NCBI RefSeq assembly: GCF_015665295.1
Contig: NZ_JADFAJ010000025.1
Coordinates: 1-64,000 of the forward strand
Origin: Maricaulis sp.
GTDB lineage: Bacteria > Pseudomonadota > Alphaproteobacteria > Caulobacterales > Maricaulaceae
DNA: 64,000 nt
Direction: 5' to 3'
In this document: piece after piece, positions 36,096-45,702 of the stretch
Layout of the letters: each line of letters opens with the position of its first letter
Numbering within the stretch: the stretch's first letter is position 1
The notes under the pieces: model-generated
Seen by the model: the letters and a program-made list of their open reading frames with translations, nothing else
Database searches by the model: none
What the model was told of the DNA's origin: nothing
Program-made: the position numbers and the translations under genes

Positions 36096-36361
36096 TGTCT
36101 GTCCTGATCTGGCTCATACCGGTTGCCCTGACCATGGGCGCGCTGGGCCTTGTGGGCTTCCTGTGGAGCCTGCGCAGTGGTCAGTTCGACGATATGGACG
36201 GGGCGGCCCAGCGGATCCTGATGGATGATGACGAACCCCTGCCAGGGCACGCCAAGCCAGGGCAGGCCAAGCCTGTGCAGGCCAAGCCAGGTCAGGCCGA
36301 GCCGGGGCAAGGCAAATCGGGCAACATCAAGCTTGGCCAGAGCAAGCCGGGCGAGGGCTGA
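36095..36361 (+). CDS. ccoS: cbb3 oxidase assembly protein CcoS with pentapeptide-repeat tail
   Basis: Residues 1-50 are standard CcoS: a single transmembrane helix, then GFLWSLRSGQFDDMDGAAQR ILMDDD. CcoS is needed for cofactor insertion into the oxidase. The rest, residues 53-87, is unusual: seven pentads AKPGQ, AKPVQ, AKPGQ, AEPGQ, GKSGN, IKLGQ, SKPGE. The usual protein ends near residue 50-60. The tail is basic, low in complexity and cytoplasmic by topology. Confidence 0.9.
   Translation: MSVLIWLIPVALTMGALGLVGFLWSLRSGQFDDMDGAAQRILMDDDEPLPGHAKPGQAKPVQAKPGQAEPGQGKSGNIKLGQSKPGEG
36251..36355 (+). repeat. 15-bp tandem repeat coding the CcoS tail
   Basis: Seven imperfect 15-bp units of the type GCCAAGCCAGGTCAG, in frame, decaying toward the 3' end. 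In-frame slippage would add or remove five residues at a time without disturbing the reading frame. Confidence 0.85.
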
Positions 36362-36366
36362 GCGGA

Positions 36367-37119
36367 TCAGGCCTCGTCCTTTGGCATGAAGTCGCGATAG
36401 GCATGCCAAGTGGCCAGCGCAATCCAGGGGAAGGCGACTGCCAGCCCGATCCCGAAAGCGGCGATCCCGGCTCCGATAATGAAGGCGATCAGCCAGGCCC
36501 AGGTGACCATCACGAAGGGCTGTTTCAAGACCGCATTGAAGCTGGTCGCGAGCGCGGTGATGGCATCGACATCGCGATCGACCAGCAGCGGAAAGGCGAT
36601 GACCGAAATGGCGAAGGACAGCGTGGCCAGCGCGCCGCCGAAGACGGTGCCGACGGCCAGCAGCGTAAGCCCGGCGCCATCCGTCAGCAGGAAGTTGAGG
36701 AAGGCGCCCGGTTCCAGCGGCGCGAACGGCGCGAGGACGACCAGCAGGATTTGCGCGACGCGCATCCAGATCATCAAGAGCAGGCCGAGCAGGATGCTCA
36801 GAAAGCCGATCTGCGCAATGCGCTGGGGAAAGCGGGAAATGATGACGCGAAACCGGGGTGTCTCGCCTTTTTCGAACGCCCGGCTGACCTGGTAGATGCC
36901 TACGGCGAGCGCCGGGCCGACCAGCGCAAACCCGCTGAGTGCGACCGGGATGGTCGAACTCATTCCCACCGCCACCAGGCCGAGAATGACCAGAGCGCCA
37001 AGCGCAACGAAAATGCCGCCATAGGCGAGGCAGACACCGGGCGCCCGGCGGAAATCATTCCAGCCGGCGCGCAACCATTGCCAAGGCGCATCGCGTCTAA
37101 CGGTCCGAAGTGGCATCAT
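36367..37119 (-). CDS. DUF2189 family membrane protein
   Basis: A 250-residue protein with about six hydrophobic segments (for example PGVCLAYGGIFVALGALVIL and ISVIAFPLLVDRD nearby). The DUF2189 signature includes the WQWLRAGWNDFRRAP start and FPLLVDRDVDAITALATSF. Function unknown. ATG 37119 follows GGGGGAAAGC; an in-frame ATG at 37134 is the alternative. It sits on the opposite strand between ccoS and the SafE-like gene, which are neighbours in many genomes. Confidence 0.83.
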   Translation of the reverse strand: MMPLRTVRRDAPWQWLRAGWNDFRRAPGVCLAYGGIFVALGALVILGLVAVGMSSTIPVALSGFALVGPALAVGIYQVSRAFEKGETPRFRVIISRFPQRIAQIGFLSILLGLLLMIWMRVAQILLVVLAPFAPLEPGAFLNFLLTDGAGLTLLAVGTVFGGALATLSFAISVIAFPLLVDRDVDAITALATSFNAVLKQPFVMVTWAWLIAFIIGAGIAAFGIGLAVAFPWIALATWHAYRDFMPKDEA

Positions 37120-37248
37120 CGTGCTTTCCCCCATGCATCTTGGCGTACCGATTGAAGTCGGCTTTGCGGCATTACGCCACACTTTTTTTGTGGCTTTCCA
37201 GCTTTCTTGACAGTGGCCCGGGCCCCAGCCTCGTGGCAAGGAGCGGTC

Positions 37249-37962
37249 ATGACGGACGCAACTCTCGTACAACTCAGCATCGTCGGCGGTTTTCTCGCCG
37301 GTTTCGCATCCAGCCTGCATTGCGTCGGGATGTGCGGCGGCATCGCGGCGAGCCTGACGATGACCCTGTCGCCATCGGCGGGCAAGGCGGACCGCATCCG
37401 CACGCTTCTGCTCGCGCAGCTGGGCCGTGTGGCGGCCTATATCGCGGCGGGAGCTGTGCTGGCGGCGCTGGGTTCGCAGGTCTATTTCGAGTTCGATCGC
37501 GCGGCGGCCCATCTCGTGCTGCGCTGGGCCGGGGCGCTGGTTCTGGTCTATATCGGCCTGTCGGTCGCAGGCTGGGCGCCATCGCTGGCCGGACTTGACC
37601 GGGCCGGTGCCGCTTTCCAGTCGTTCGTCTCAGCGCGGCTCGGCCACCGCCTGCATGCCGCCAGCCCGGTCCTCGCTGGCCTGGTCTGGGGGCTGCTTCC
37701 TTGCGGGATGGTCTATGCGACGCTGTTCTACGCGCTCTTGTCCGGGTCGGTAGTGTCCGGCGCCCTGATCATGCTGGGCTTTGGCCTTGGAACCCTGCCC
37801 GCCGTGACGGCTGCCGCGTTTGGCGTGACGCAATTCCTCGCGCTGGCGCGGACGCCGCGCCTGCGATGGGGCGTGGGGCTGGCCATCGTGGTTTTGGGCT
37901 TTGCCTCTGCCGCGGTGCCGTGGCGCACCATCGCGGCGCTGTGCGGCTTGCCGCTCGACTGA
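37249..37962 (+). CDS. Sulfite exporter TauE/SafE-like (UreH/DsbD-type) membrane protein
   Basis: A 237-residue protein with about six transmembrane helices. FASSLHCVGMCGG near 19-31 and the matching GLVWGLLPCGMVYATLFYA near 150 mark the family. Conserved Cys pairs and His are typical of members found beside ccoGHIS, where a copper or redox role in oxidase maturation is suspected. The assignment to that role is by context. ATG 37249 has AAGGAG before it. Confidence 0.85.
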   Translation: MTDATLVQLSIVGGFLAGFASSLHCVGMCGGIAASLTMTLSPSAGKADRIRTLLLAQLGRVAAYIAAGAVLAALGSQVYFEFDRAAAHLVLRWAGALVLVYIGLSVAGWAPSLAGLDRAGAAFQSFVSARLGHRLHAASPVLAGLVWGLLPCGMVYATLFYALLSGSVVSGALIMLGFGLGTLPAVTAAAFGVTQFLALARTPRLRWGVGLAIVVLGFASAAVPWRTIAALCGLPLD

Positions 37963-38089
37963 ACAGCCGCGAGCCGTTCTGCAGCCCATCGGGGCGAGCG
38001 CCAGAAAACCTAATGTTTCGTAAGCTTTGTGGATGCGCTCGGCGTCGCGTTGGCCTATGGTTGCGCCGCTGTGACAGGGAGAGACAGTA

Positions 38090-41000
38090 ATGGTGCAACG
38101 GTCCGCGATCTGGCTTGTCGGGATGCTCGCAATGGCTCTGGCCGCCTGTTCAGGGGGTTCGGACGAGGCCAGCAACGGGCCGACCTTCGAAACCCGCGAT
38201 GCCTCCGCGCCTCGGGCCACGGAGCCGACCCCCGGCCAGTTCGGATTCCTGCGCTATGCCATTGATGTCGACGGCGACGCGCCAACCCTGTGCCTCGGCT
38301 TCACCCATCCGCTCGATCCTGAAGCGGACTACACCTCTTATGTATCGGTCACACCGGCGCGTCCCATCGCTCTCGATGCGGATGGCCAGACCCTGTGCGT
38401 CGGTGGTCTGGGCTTTGGAGAGGGACAATCGCTGACCCTGCGCGCCGGCCTGCCCGCCGCCAATGGCGATGGCCTGCTCGCAGACGAAACTGTCGATGTC
38501 GATTTCGGTGACCGGCCTGCTTATGTCGGGATTGCCGGCGACGGCGTGATCCTGCCGCGTCTCGATGCCGATGGCCTGGCGATCGAGACGGTCAATGTCG
38601 ACAGTGTTGCGGTTACTCTTCACCGCATCAATGATCGCGCGCTCGCCTTTCGCTCGATCACGTCCGGCGCCAATGTCGCGGCCGGCGATTATTACTGGAC
38701 CGGTCAGGAGGAGGATCCTGACGGGGTTGGGGAGACCATCTGGCGCGGCGAGATGGATACTGCCGGCCTGCTCAATACGCCGGTCAGTACGGTGTTCCCG
38801 ATTGCCGAAGCAATCGGCACGCTGGAGCCGGGCGCCTATCACATCACCGTTGTCGATGCGGCCGAGGCCGAGGACGACTACCGTACGCCTGCCCGGGCGA
38901 CCCGCTGGCTGGTGATCACCGATCTGGCCCTGACGGCCTATCGCGGCACTGACGGTGTCGACTTCATGGTCCGCTCGCTGCAGACCGCCCGCCCGGTTGC
39001 CGGGGTCCGGGTCGAACTGGTGGCGCGATCGAACGAGGTCCTCGCCAGTGCCACCACCGATTCCAGCGGGCGGGCCCGGTTTGACGGCCCGCTGACCCGC
39101 GGCGAGGGTGCCATGGCTCCGCGCATGCTGACGGCCTACGGGCCGGACAATGACTTCGCGATTCTCGATTTCCAGCGCAATCCGGTCGACCTGTCCGGCC
39201 TTGACACTTCCGGGCGTCAGCGTCCGGACGGGGCAGACGGGTTCGTCTATCTCGACCGCGGCATTTATCGGCCCGGCGAGGCCGTTCAGGTCAGCGCCCT
39301 GATGCGCGATGCCGAAGCGCGCGCGATCAGCGATCGCCCGGTTGACCTGACTGTTTTCGGACCCAACGGGATCGAGGCTGCCAATATCCGCTTCCCCGCT
39401 GCCGAACAGGCCGGCGGCGTTTCCTGGACCTGGGATATCCCGCGCAATGCCGCCCGCGGCGAATGGCGCATTCTTGCCGAGATGGACGGATATGGCCGTG
39501 TCGGACAGGTCAGCTTCTCGGTCGAGGACTTTGTGCCGCAACGCGTGGCGCTGACGCTCGATGCCGACGACGCGACGCCTGTCCGTGCCGGCGAAGCGCG
39601 CGATGTCGAGGCCAATGTCCGCTTCCTCTATGGCGCCCCGGGCGCTGGACTCGTTGTTGAGGGGCGGGTGCGCGTCGAGGTCGATCCCAGCCCGTTCGAC
39701 GAGCGCGCCGATTTCCGGTTCGGTCGCAGCGACGAGCCCTTCCGCGAATTCACGCAGGACCTGCCTGACACGGTGGCCGACGGGGCGGGCCGCGCCGTGC
39801 AGACGATCGATCTGGGCGAATCCGGCCGTGATGCGACGCAGCCGCTGCGTCTGCGCGCCGTGATCGCGGCCATCGAGCCGGGCGGTCGTCCGGTTGCTGA
39901 TGATGTGCGCATTCCCTATCGCCCGGCCGATCTCTATCTCGGCCTGCGTCCCCAATTCGACGGTCGCGCCGAACGCAATCGCGAAACCGCGATCGACGTC
40001 ATTGCCCTCGATCCGGCAGGCGAAGCACTGGCCGTGCCACTCGACTGGCAGCTGGTCCGGATCGACTGGCAGTATGACTGGTACCGGGTCGATGGTGGTC
40101 GCTGGCAATGGCGTCGCACGCGCGAGATCATTCCGATCGAACAAGGCGTGGTCACGACGCCGGCAGACGGGCCGGCCTCGATCGATATCCGTGCCCTGGA
40201 CTGGGGCAGCTACCGCCTCGTCGTGACCGATGCGGCGAGCGGGCAGACCGCGTCAACCGATTTCTGGGTCGGCTGGGGTTCGACTGCCGAGTCCGGCAGC
40301 GAAGCGCCCGACCGGGTCGCGCTGTCGACGCCTGACACGCCGACCGCGGTGGGCGACCAGGTCACGCTCAGCCTCCTGCCGCCTTATGCCGGCGAGGCCG
40401 AGATTGTGATCGCCAGCGACCATGTGATCGAGACCCGCTCGATCACCATCCCGCCGGAAGGCGCCGAGCTGAGCTTCCGCGTCACCGAAGAATGGGGGGC
40501 CGGGGCCTATGCGATGGTCTCGCTGTTCACCCCGCGTCACCCGGTGGACCAGCCGGCGCCGCGCCGCGCCGTGGGCGTTGCCTATCTGCCCGTCGATATG
40601 GGCGGTCGGACCTTCGAACTCGCATTCGACGTGCCCGAGCGCATCCATCCCCGCCAGACGCTGGACCTGGGTCTGACGCTCGACGGTCCCGTGCGCGAAG
40701 GCGCCTTTGTGACGGTGGCGGCTATCGATGAGGGCATTCTCGCCCTGACCCGTTTTGCCTCGCCCGATCCGGTCAGCTGGTTCTTTGGCCAGGCCGCCCT
40801 CGATGTGGCGCTGTACGACGATTATGGCCGCCTGCTCGATCCCAACCAGGGCGCAGCGGCGGCCGTGCGCTCCGGGGGCGACCAGATTGGGGGGGCCGGT
40901 CTGACCGTGGTGCCGACGCGCACCGTGGCGCTGTTCTCCGGCCCGGTCTCTGTCGATCGCAATGGCCGCACGACGGTCAGCCTGGACATCCCCGATTTCA

Positions 41001-42952
41001 ATGGTGAATTGCGACTGATGGCCGTCGCCTGGAGCCCATCGGCAGTTGGCGGGCTCTCGCAGCCCCTGACCGTCAGGGACGATGTTCCGGCCGAACTCGT
41101 CCTGCCGCGTTTCCTGGCTCCCGGCGACGTGTCCACCGCGACCTTGACCATCGACAATGTCGATGGCGTCGCTGGCGAGTATCTGACCACCGTCTCGGCC
41201 ACCGGCGCCGTGTCGGCTTCGGCTGATGACAGCCTGCGCCTGGAACAGGGCGAACGGGCCGATCGCCGCTACCCGCTGACCGGCGAAGATGCCGGCATCG
41301 GGTCGGTCGGGCTGGACGTGGCCGGTCCCGACAGCTTCGCGGTTTCGCGCGGCTATCCCATCGAAGTGCGCTCGGCCTGGCTGCCCTCGTCCACGGTGAC
41401 GCGCGGCCGCCTTCTGCCCGGAGAGCGCTGGACCCTGGGTTCCGAAGCGCTGGCTGCGTATCTGCCGGGCAATTCAGCCGTCACGCTGAGCTTTTCGCCG
41501 ACCCCGCTCGACGAGGCCGCCCTGTTGCGCTCGCTGTCGCGCTACCCCTATGGCTGTACCGAGCAGATCACCAGCCGGGCGATGCCGCTCCTGATGGCCG
41601 CACCGCTGTCGGGCGCCGCCGGGCTGGATGATATCGATGGCAGCCGGGCGATTATCCAGGAAGCCGTTGCGACCTTGCTCAACCGCCAGGCCAATGATGG
41701 TTCCATCGGGCTCTGGCAGATCGGCGACCGTCAGAGCCGTCCCTGGATCGGCGCCTATGCCGTCGATTTCCTGGCGCGCGCCAAAGAGGCCGGTTTCACC
41801 GTCCCGGATACCGCGCTCGATCGCGCCTATGCGGTCCTTGAACATGTTGCGGCGCAGGAGAACTGGCGCGCCAGCGGCTACAATACGAGCATCTATTCCT
41901 GGCGTGGCCAGACCGACACCGCGGAGCGCCTGTCGGATCGCAGCGCGGCCTATGCGCTTTACGTGCTGGCCCGCGGCGGACGTGTCGATCGCTCGCGCCT
42001 GCGTTACATGCATGATGAAAGGCTCGACCGGATCGACAGCCCGCTGGCCCTGGCCCAGCTCGGCGCCGCCTTGCACCTGATCGGTGACCGGGCGCGATCC
42101 CGCAGTGCCCTTGATGCCGCCGAGGCCGCGCTTGGATACGAAAACCCGGGCGACTGGTACCAGAGTGCCCGCCGCGATCTCGCCGGTGTGGTCGCCTATG
42201 CCGCCGAAACCGGTGACGCCGAGCGGATTGCCCGCCTGGCAGAACGTGTTGTCGCCGAGCTGCCCGAACCGTCGCGCCTGACGACGCAGGAGAAGGCTTT
42301 CTTGCTGTTTGCCGCGCAGGGCTTGTCCGGCGGCGCGGACGCGGTCGTGATCGAGGGGCCGGTCGAGGCCGATGATCCAGCCCGCCCGGTCTTCCGGCTG
42401 ACGCCTGACATGATCGGGACGCCGCTTGAGTTCTCGGCGGCCGGTGCGGGGCCGGTCTGGGTCACCCAGCTGGCCCATGGTGAAAGCCGCGCAGCCCCCG
42501 GCGCAGCCGCCGAAGGGATTTCGGTCCAAAAGCGCGTGCTTGCGCTCGACGGCTCGGCCGTGGACCTGGAACGCCTGGTCCAGGGCGACCGCCTGATGAT
42601 TGACATCACGGTCTCGCCGCATGAACAGCGTCTGATCCCCGCGATCCTTGTCGATCTCCTGCCGCCGGGTTTTGAAATCGAGACGGAACTCAATCCGTCC
42701 GATGCCGGCGCCCGGGGACCCTATCGCTGGCTGGGCGAGATTTATTCACCCGCGATGAGCGAGACGCGGGATGACCGCTACGCAGCGGCAATGGATCTTA
42801 CCAACCGGCGCCCGCGCCGCCTGGCCTATATCGTCCGGGCCGTGACGCCGGGTGAGTACACCCTGCCCGGCGCCGTGGTCGAGGACATGTATCGCAGCGA
42901 TGTCTATGCCCGGTCGGAGACGCGTCGCATCGTGATTGTGCCGCGCGACTGA
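38090..42952 (+). CDS. Bacterial alpha-2-macroglobulin family lipoprotein
   Basis: A 1620-residue periplasmic lipoprotein (lipobox LAAC with Cys20). It contains MG-like beta domains, a bait-type region and the thioester motif CTEQ with Cys1156 in YPYGCTEQI, then the thioester helical domain (about 1150-1420) with RPWIGAYAVDFLARAKEAGF. Such proteins trap proteases that enter through a damaged outer membrane. The next gene is penicillin-binding protein 1C, 2 bp away, the classic defence-and-repair pair. Confidence 0.95.
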   Translation: MVQRSAIWLVGMLAMALAACSGGSDEASNGPTFETRDASAPRATEPTPGQFGFLRYAIDVDGDAPTLCLGFTHPLDPEADYTSYVSVTPARPIALDADGQTLCVGGLGFGEGQSLTLRAGLPAANGDGLLADETVDVDFGDRPAYVGIAGDGVILPRLDADGLAIETVNVDSVAVTLHRINDRALAFRSITSGANVAAGDYYWTGQEEDPDGVGETIWRGEMDTAGLLNTPVSTVFPIAEAIGTLEPGAYHITVVDAAEAEDDYRTPARATRWLVITDLALTAYRGTDGVDFMVRSLQTARPVAGVRVELVARSNEVLASATTDSSGRARFDGPLTRGEGAMAPRMLTAYGPDNDFAILDFQRNPVDLSGLDTSGRQRPDGADGFVYLDRGIYRPGEAVQVSALMRDAEARAISDRPVDLTVFGPNGIEAANIRFPAAEQAGGVSWTWDIPRNAARGEWRILAEMDGYGRVGQVSFSVEDFVPQRVALTLDADDATPVRAGEARDVEANVRFLYGAPGAGLVVEGRVRVEVDPSPFDERADFRFGRSDEPFREFTQDLPDTVADGAGRAVQTIDLGESGRDATQPLRLRAVIAAIEPGGRPVADDVRIPYRPADLYLGLRPQFDGRAERNRETAIDVIALDPAGEALAVPLDWQLVRIDWQYDWYRVDGGRWQWRRTREIIPIEQGVVTTPADGPASIDIRALDWGSYRLVVTDAASGQTASTDFWVGWGSTAESGSEAPDRVALSTPDTPTAVGDQVTLSLLPPYAGEAEIVIASDHVIETRSITIPPEGAELSFRVTEEWGAGAYAMVSLFTPRHPVDQPAPRRAVGVAYLPVDMGGRTFELAFDVPERIHPRQTLDLGLTLDGPVREGAFVTVAAIDEGILALTRFASPDPVSWFFGQAALDVALYDDYGRLLDPNQGAAAAVRSGGDQIGGAGLTVVPTRTVALFSGPVSVDRNGRTTVSLDIPDFNGELRLMAVAWSPSAVGGLSQPLTVRDDVPAELVLPRFLAPGDVSTATLTIDNVDGVAGEYLTTVSATGAVSASADDSLRLEQGERADRRYPLTGEDAGIGSVGLDVAGPDSFAVSRGYPIEVRSAWLPSSTVTRGRLLPGERWTLGSEALAAYLPGNSAVTLSFSPTPLDEAALLRSLSRYPYGCTEQITSRAMPLLMAAPLSGAAGLDDIDGSRAIIQEAVATLLNRQANDGSIGLWQIGDRQSRPWIGAYAVDFLARAKEAGFTVPDTALDRAYAVLEHVAAQENWRASGYNTSIYSWRGQTDTAERLSDRSAAYALYVLARGGRVDRSRLRYMHDERLDRIDSPLALAQLGAALHLIGDRARSRSALDAAEAALGYENPGDWYQSARRDLAGVVAYAAETGDAERIARLAERVVAELPEPSRLTTQEKAFLLFAAQGLSGGADAVVIEGPVEADDPARPVFRLTPDMIGTPLEFSAAGAGPVWVTQLAHGESRAAPGAAAEGISVQKRVLALDGSAVDLERLVQGDRLMIDITVSPHEQRLIPAILVDLLPPGFEIETELNPSDAGARGPYRWLGEIYSPAMSETRDDRYAAAMDLTNRRPRRLAYIVRAVTPGEYTLPGAVVEDMYRSDVYARSETRRIVIVPRD

Positions 42953-42954
42953 CC

Positions 42955-45021
42955 ATGTTCGGACTGGGGCGGGCATACTGGATCATCCTGGCACCGCTGG
43001 TCGCCCTGGTCGGCCTGCTGGCGCTGGACCGTGCCCTGCCGCCGCCCCTGCCGGAACCGGGTGAGGTGTCGGCCGTCGTCCGCGATCGCAATGGCGAGGT
43101 CCTGCGTGCCTTCCCGGTTGATGGAGGGCGCTGGCGGCTGGCCGCCGATCTCGATCAGCTCGATCCGGATTTCATCACCGCCCTGTTGGCCTATGAGGAT
43201 GAGCGCTTCTTTGATCATTGGGGGGTCGACCTTCCCGCCCTGGTCCGCGCCAGTCGCGACAGCCTGGCGGCGGGCCGGATCGTGTCCGGCGGGTCGACCA
43301 TCACCATGCAGCTGGCCCGTCTCATCGAGCCGCGCGAGCGGACGTTCGGCGCCAAGCTGATCCAGATGGCTCGTGCGGTGCAGCTGGAATTGCGGCTCAG
43401 CAAGGCCGAGATTCTCGAGCTCTATCTCACCCTGGCGCCCTATGGCGGCAATCTGGAAGGGGTGAGGGCGGCCAGCTGGGCCTATTTCGGTCGTGAGCCG
43501 AATGATCTGACGATCGACCAGATCGCGATGCTGATTGCACTGCCGCAATCGCCTGAAGCGCGTCGGCCCGACCGTCGGCCGGCGGCAGCCATTCTGGCCC
43601 GCGGCCGGGTGCTGGACCGCCTCGCTTCGGTCGGCCTGGCCCGGGTGGGTGCGTCAATCGACGCCGCTGGTGATCCGGCGCCATCCCGTCGCGCCTTTCC
43701 CGCCGACGCCTGGCATGCAGCCGATGCGCTGCGGACAGCCCGTCCGGATGCTGTCGACCAGGTGTCGACGATCGAGCGTCCGCTCCAGCTCATGCTGCAG
43801 GACCGTCTCGCTGCGGAACTGCCGGGGACGGGCGAGGACGTCCAGTTCGCCGCCATCATCATCGAGACCGAAAGCCGGGCCGTGCGCGCCCTGGCCGGAT
43901 CTGCGAGCCGGACCCGGCCCGGTGGCTGGATCGATCTCACCGACCGGCCGCGCTCGCCGGGATCGACCCTGAAACCCTTCATCTATGGCATGGCGTTTGA
44001 CGACGGAATTGCCGCGCCCGGCACGCGCATCGAAGATCTGCCGCGCCGTTTCTCCGGCTACCAGCCCGATAATTTCGACCGGCGCTTTCGCGGCGATGTC
44101 ACGATTGCCGAGGCCCTGCAACATTCGCTCAATATTCCTGCGGTGACGACGCTGGACGGCGTCGGCGCCCGCCGCTTCAACGCCGCGCTCGGCTTTGCCG
44201 GTGCCTCTCCCTTGCGGCCACGCCAGGCAGGACAGGACAGCGGGCTGGCCGTTGCCCTGGGCGGGGCCGGGCTGACCGTCCGGCAGGTCGCGACGCTGTA
44301 TGCCGCCCTCGGCGATGGCGGGGAGGCGCGACCGCTGGTCTGGCTCGAGGATGACATGGCGGGCCCGGACCAGCCGCGCGGCAGCTTCCGGATCCTGTCG
44401 GCGGAGTCTGCCGGTGAAATCCTGGACGTGCTGCGCCGGGCGCCGCATCCGGGCGGCCGCATGCCGGCCCTTCTGGCCCGGGGTGCGCCGGATATCGCCT
44501 TCAAGACCGGCACGTCCTACGGCTTCCGCGATGCCTGGGCTGCCGGTGTGGCCGGGCGCTACACGATTGTGGTCTGGTCGGGCCGGGCCGATGGAGCGCC
44601 GCGCGACGGCGTGACCGGTCGGGAGGCAGCCTTGCCGGTCCTGTTCCGGATCGCCGACGGCGTCAGTCAGCTGCGTCCGGATGCGCATATGGGCGTCGAG
44701 GACGAGGCCGGAGCACTGCCCGAGTCCTTGCCGGCCACCCTTGCGGATTTTCGTGCGGACACCGCGCCGCACATCCTTTTTCCCCCGGATGGTGCCGAAG
44801 TGTGGTCCGATCGGACCGGTCGCGGATTCATCCTAGCGGCCCAGGCGCCGGGACCTGTTCGATGGTATGCGGACGGCCGTGCCGTCGATCTCAATGCCCT
44901 GGGAGAACCGGTTTGGGTTCCGCCCGGGCCGGGCTTTTATTCGGTCAGCGCCGTCGACGAATTCGGCCGCGCAAGCCGGGTCAGCGTCCGGGTCCGTGGT
45001 GGCGCCGGACAGGCCCGGTGA
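42955..45021 (+). CDS. pbpC: Penicillin-binding protein 1C
   Basis: A 688-residue bifunctional peptidoglycan synthase. One N-terminal transmembrane helix (8-25) is followed by the glycosyltransferase domain with ALLAYEDERFFDHWGVD and SGGSTITMQLAR. The transpeptidase domain has the active Ser in SPGSTLKPF near 340, SLN in LQHSLNIPA, and FKTGTSYGF. The C-terminal 90 residues form the PBP1C tail domain. Linked to the macroglobulin gene, likely repairing wall at breach sites. Confidence 0.95.
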   Translation: MFGLGRAYWIILAPLVALVGLLALDRALPPPLPEPGEVSAVVRDRNGEVLRAFPVDGGRWRLAADLDQLDPDFITALLAYEDERFFDHWGVDLPALVRASRDSLAAGRIVSGGSTITMQLARLIEPRERTFGAKLIQMARAVQLELRLSKAEILELYLTLAPYGGNLEGVRAASWAYFGREPNDLTIDQIAMLIALPQSPEARRPDRRPAAAILARGRVLDRLASVGLARVGASIDAAGDPAPSRRAFPADAWHAADALRTARPDAVDQVSTIERPLQLMLQDRLAAELPGTGEDVQFAAIIIETESRAVRALAGSASRTRPGGWIDLTDRPRSPGSTLKPFIYGMAFDDGIAAPGTRIEDLPRRFSGYQPDNFDRRFRGDVTIAEALQHSLNIPAVTTLDGVGARRFNAALGFAGASPLRPRQAGQDSGLAVALGGAGLTVRQVATLYAALGDGGEARPLVWLEDDMAGPDQPRGSFRILSAESAGEILDVLRRAPHPGGRMPALLARGAPDIAFKTGTSYGFRDAWAAGVAGRYTIVVWSGRADGAPRDGVTGREAALPVLFRIADGVSQLRPDAHMGVEDEAGALPESLPATLADFRADTAPHILFPPDGAEVWSDRTGRGFILAAQAPGPVRWYADGRAVDLNALGEPVWVPPGPGFYSVSAVDEFGRASRVSVRVRGGAGQAR

Positions 45022-45113
45022 GGGCGTGATCGTGCACGCGCTTGTGATTGATGTGTGTCCGGACAATCCTTGGTGCATCGCCTAGTCTGGCCGGATCAGG
45101 AGGCCGAACCCGC

Positions 45114-45635
45114 ATGCTGACATCGTTGATCGTTTCCCTGGTCCTCAGTCTCGGCCTCATGGGTGAGGGCGAAGAGATGGTGGTCGGGCAAATCACCGAT
45201 CATGACGCGAGCCTGATCGGCCCGCCCGGTCACGATTTCTACGGTGTGAAGATCGCGGTGCGGCGCCATCACCCTTGCCAGGTGCGTGCCTTCTTTCATG
45301 GTGCCCCGCCGCGGGCCGCGCAGTTCTGCGCCGGGCGGGTCACAAGCCGGCACATTGCCGAGGCAGCGACAGGCGTGCTCGATCCAGGTGACCGCGTGAA
45401 CGGTGTCTCCGCCTGCTTTACCGAAGACGAACAGGTGGGCGCGATCCGTCTCTACAGGTTTTCAGGCGAGGCCGTGACAGCGCGCGCCGGCGCGTGTGTG
45501 ACGGAATACCGGACGGTTTGGTGTCAGCGCGGTTGGACCGTACAGGGGCTGCAGCTCTATTTTGACGGCCCCTCGGGCGGGCGAAGCCATGCCAGTCTTG
45601 TCGGCATGCGCCCGCTGTGTGTCGATTCCACCTGA
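45114..45635 (+). CDS. Hypothetical secreted protein
   Basis: A 173-residue product starting at ATG 45114 after CAGGAGG. The N-terminus is a probable signal peptide (LTSLIVSLVLSLGLMGEG). About eight cysteines are spread over the mature part, which suits disulfide bonding in the periplasm. I recognise no domain. An in-frame start at 45048 would add 22 unlikely residues. Confidence 0.65.
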   Translation: MLTSLIVSLVLSLGLMGEGEEMVVGQITDHDASLIGPPGHDFYGVKIAVRRHHPCQVRAFFHGAPPRAAQFCAGRVTSRHIAEAATGVLDPGDRVNGVSACFTEDEQVGAIRLYRFSGEAVTARAGACVTEYRTVWCQRGWTVQGLQLYFDGPSGGRSHASLVGMRPLCVDST

Positions 45636-45702
45636 AGCCCTCTCTTGCCTAAGCCGGTCGCACACGTGAAGCTCTGCCCCGTACATGGGGAGAGACTTGA
45701 TC

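Noticed and set aside
38150-40144. 664-codon minus-strand frame inside the macroglobulin gene
   Set aside because: Antisense shadow with low-complexity residues and no recognisable domain.
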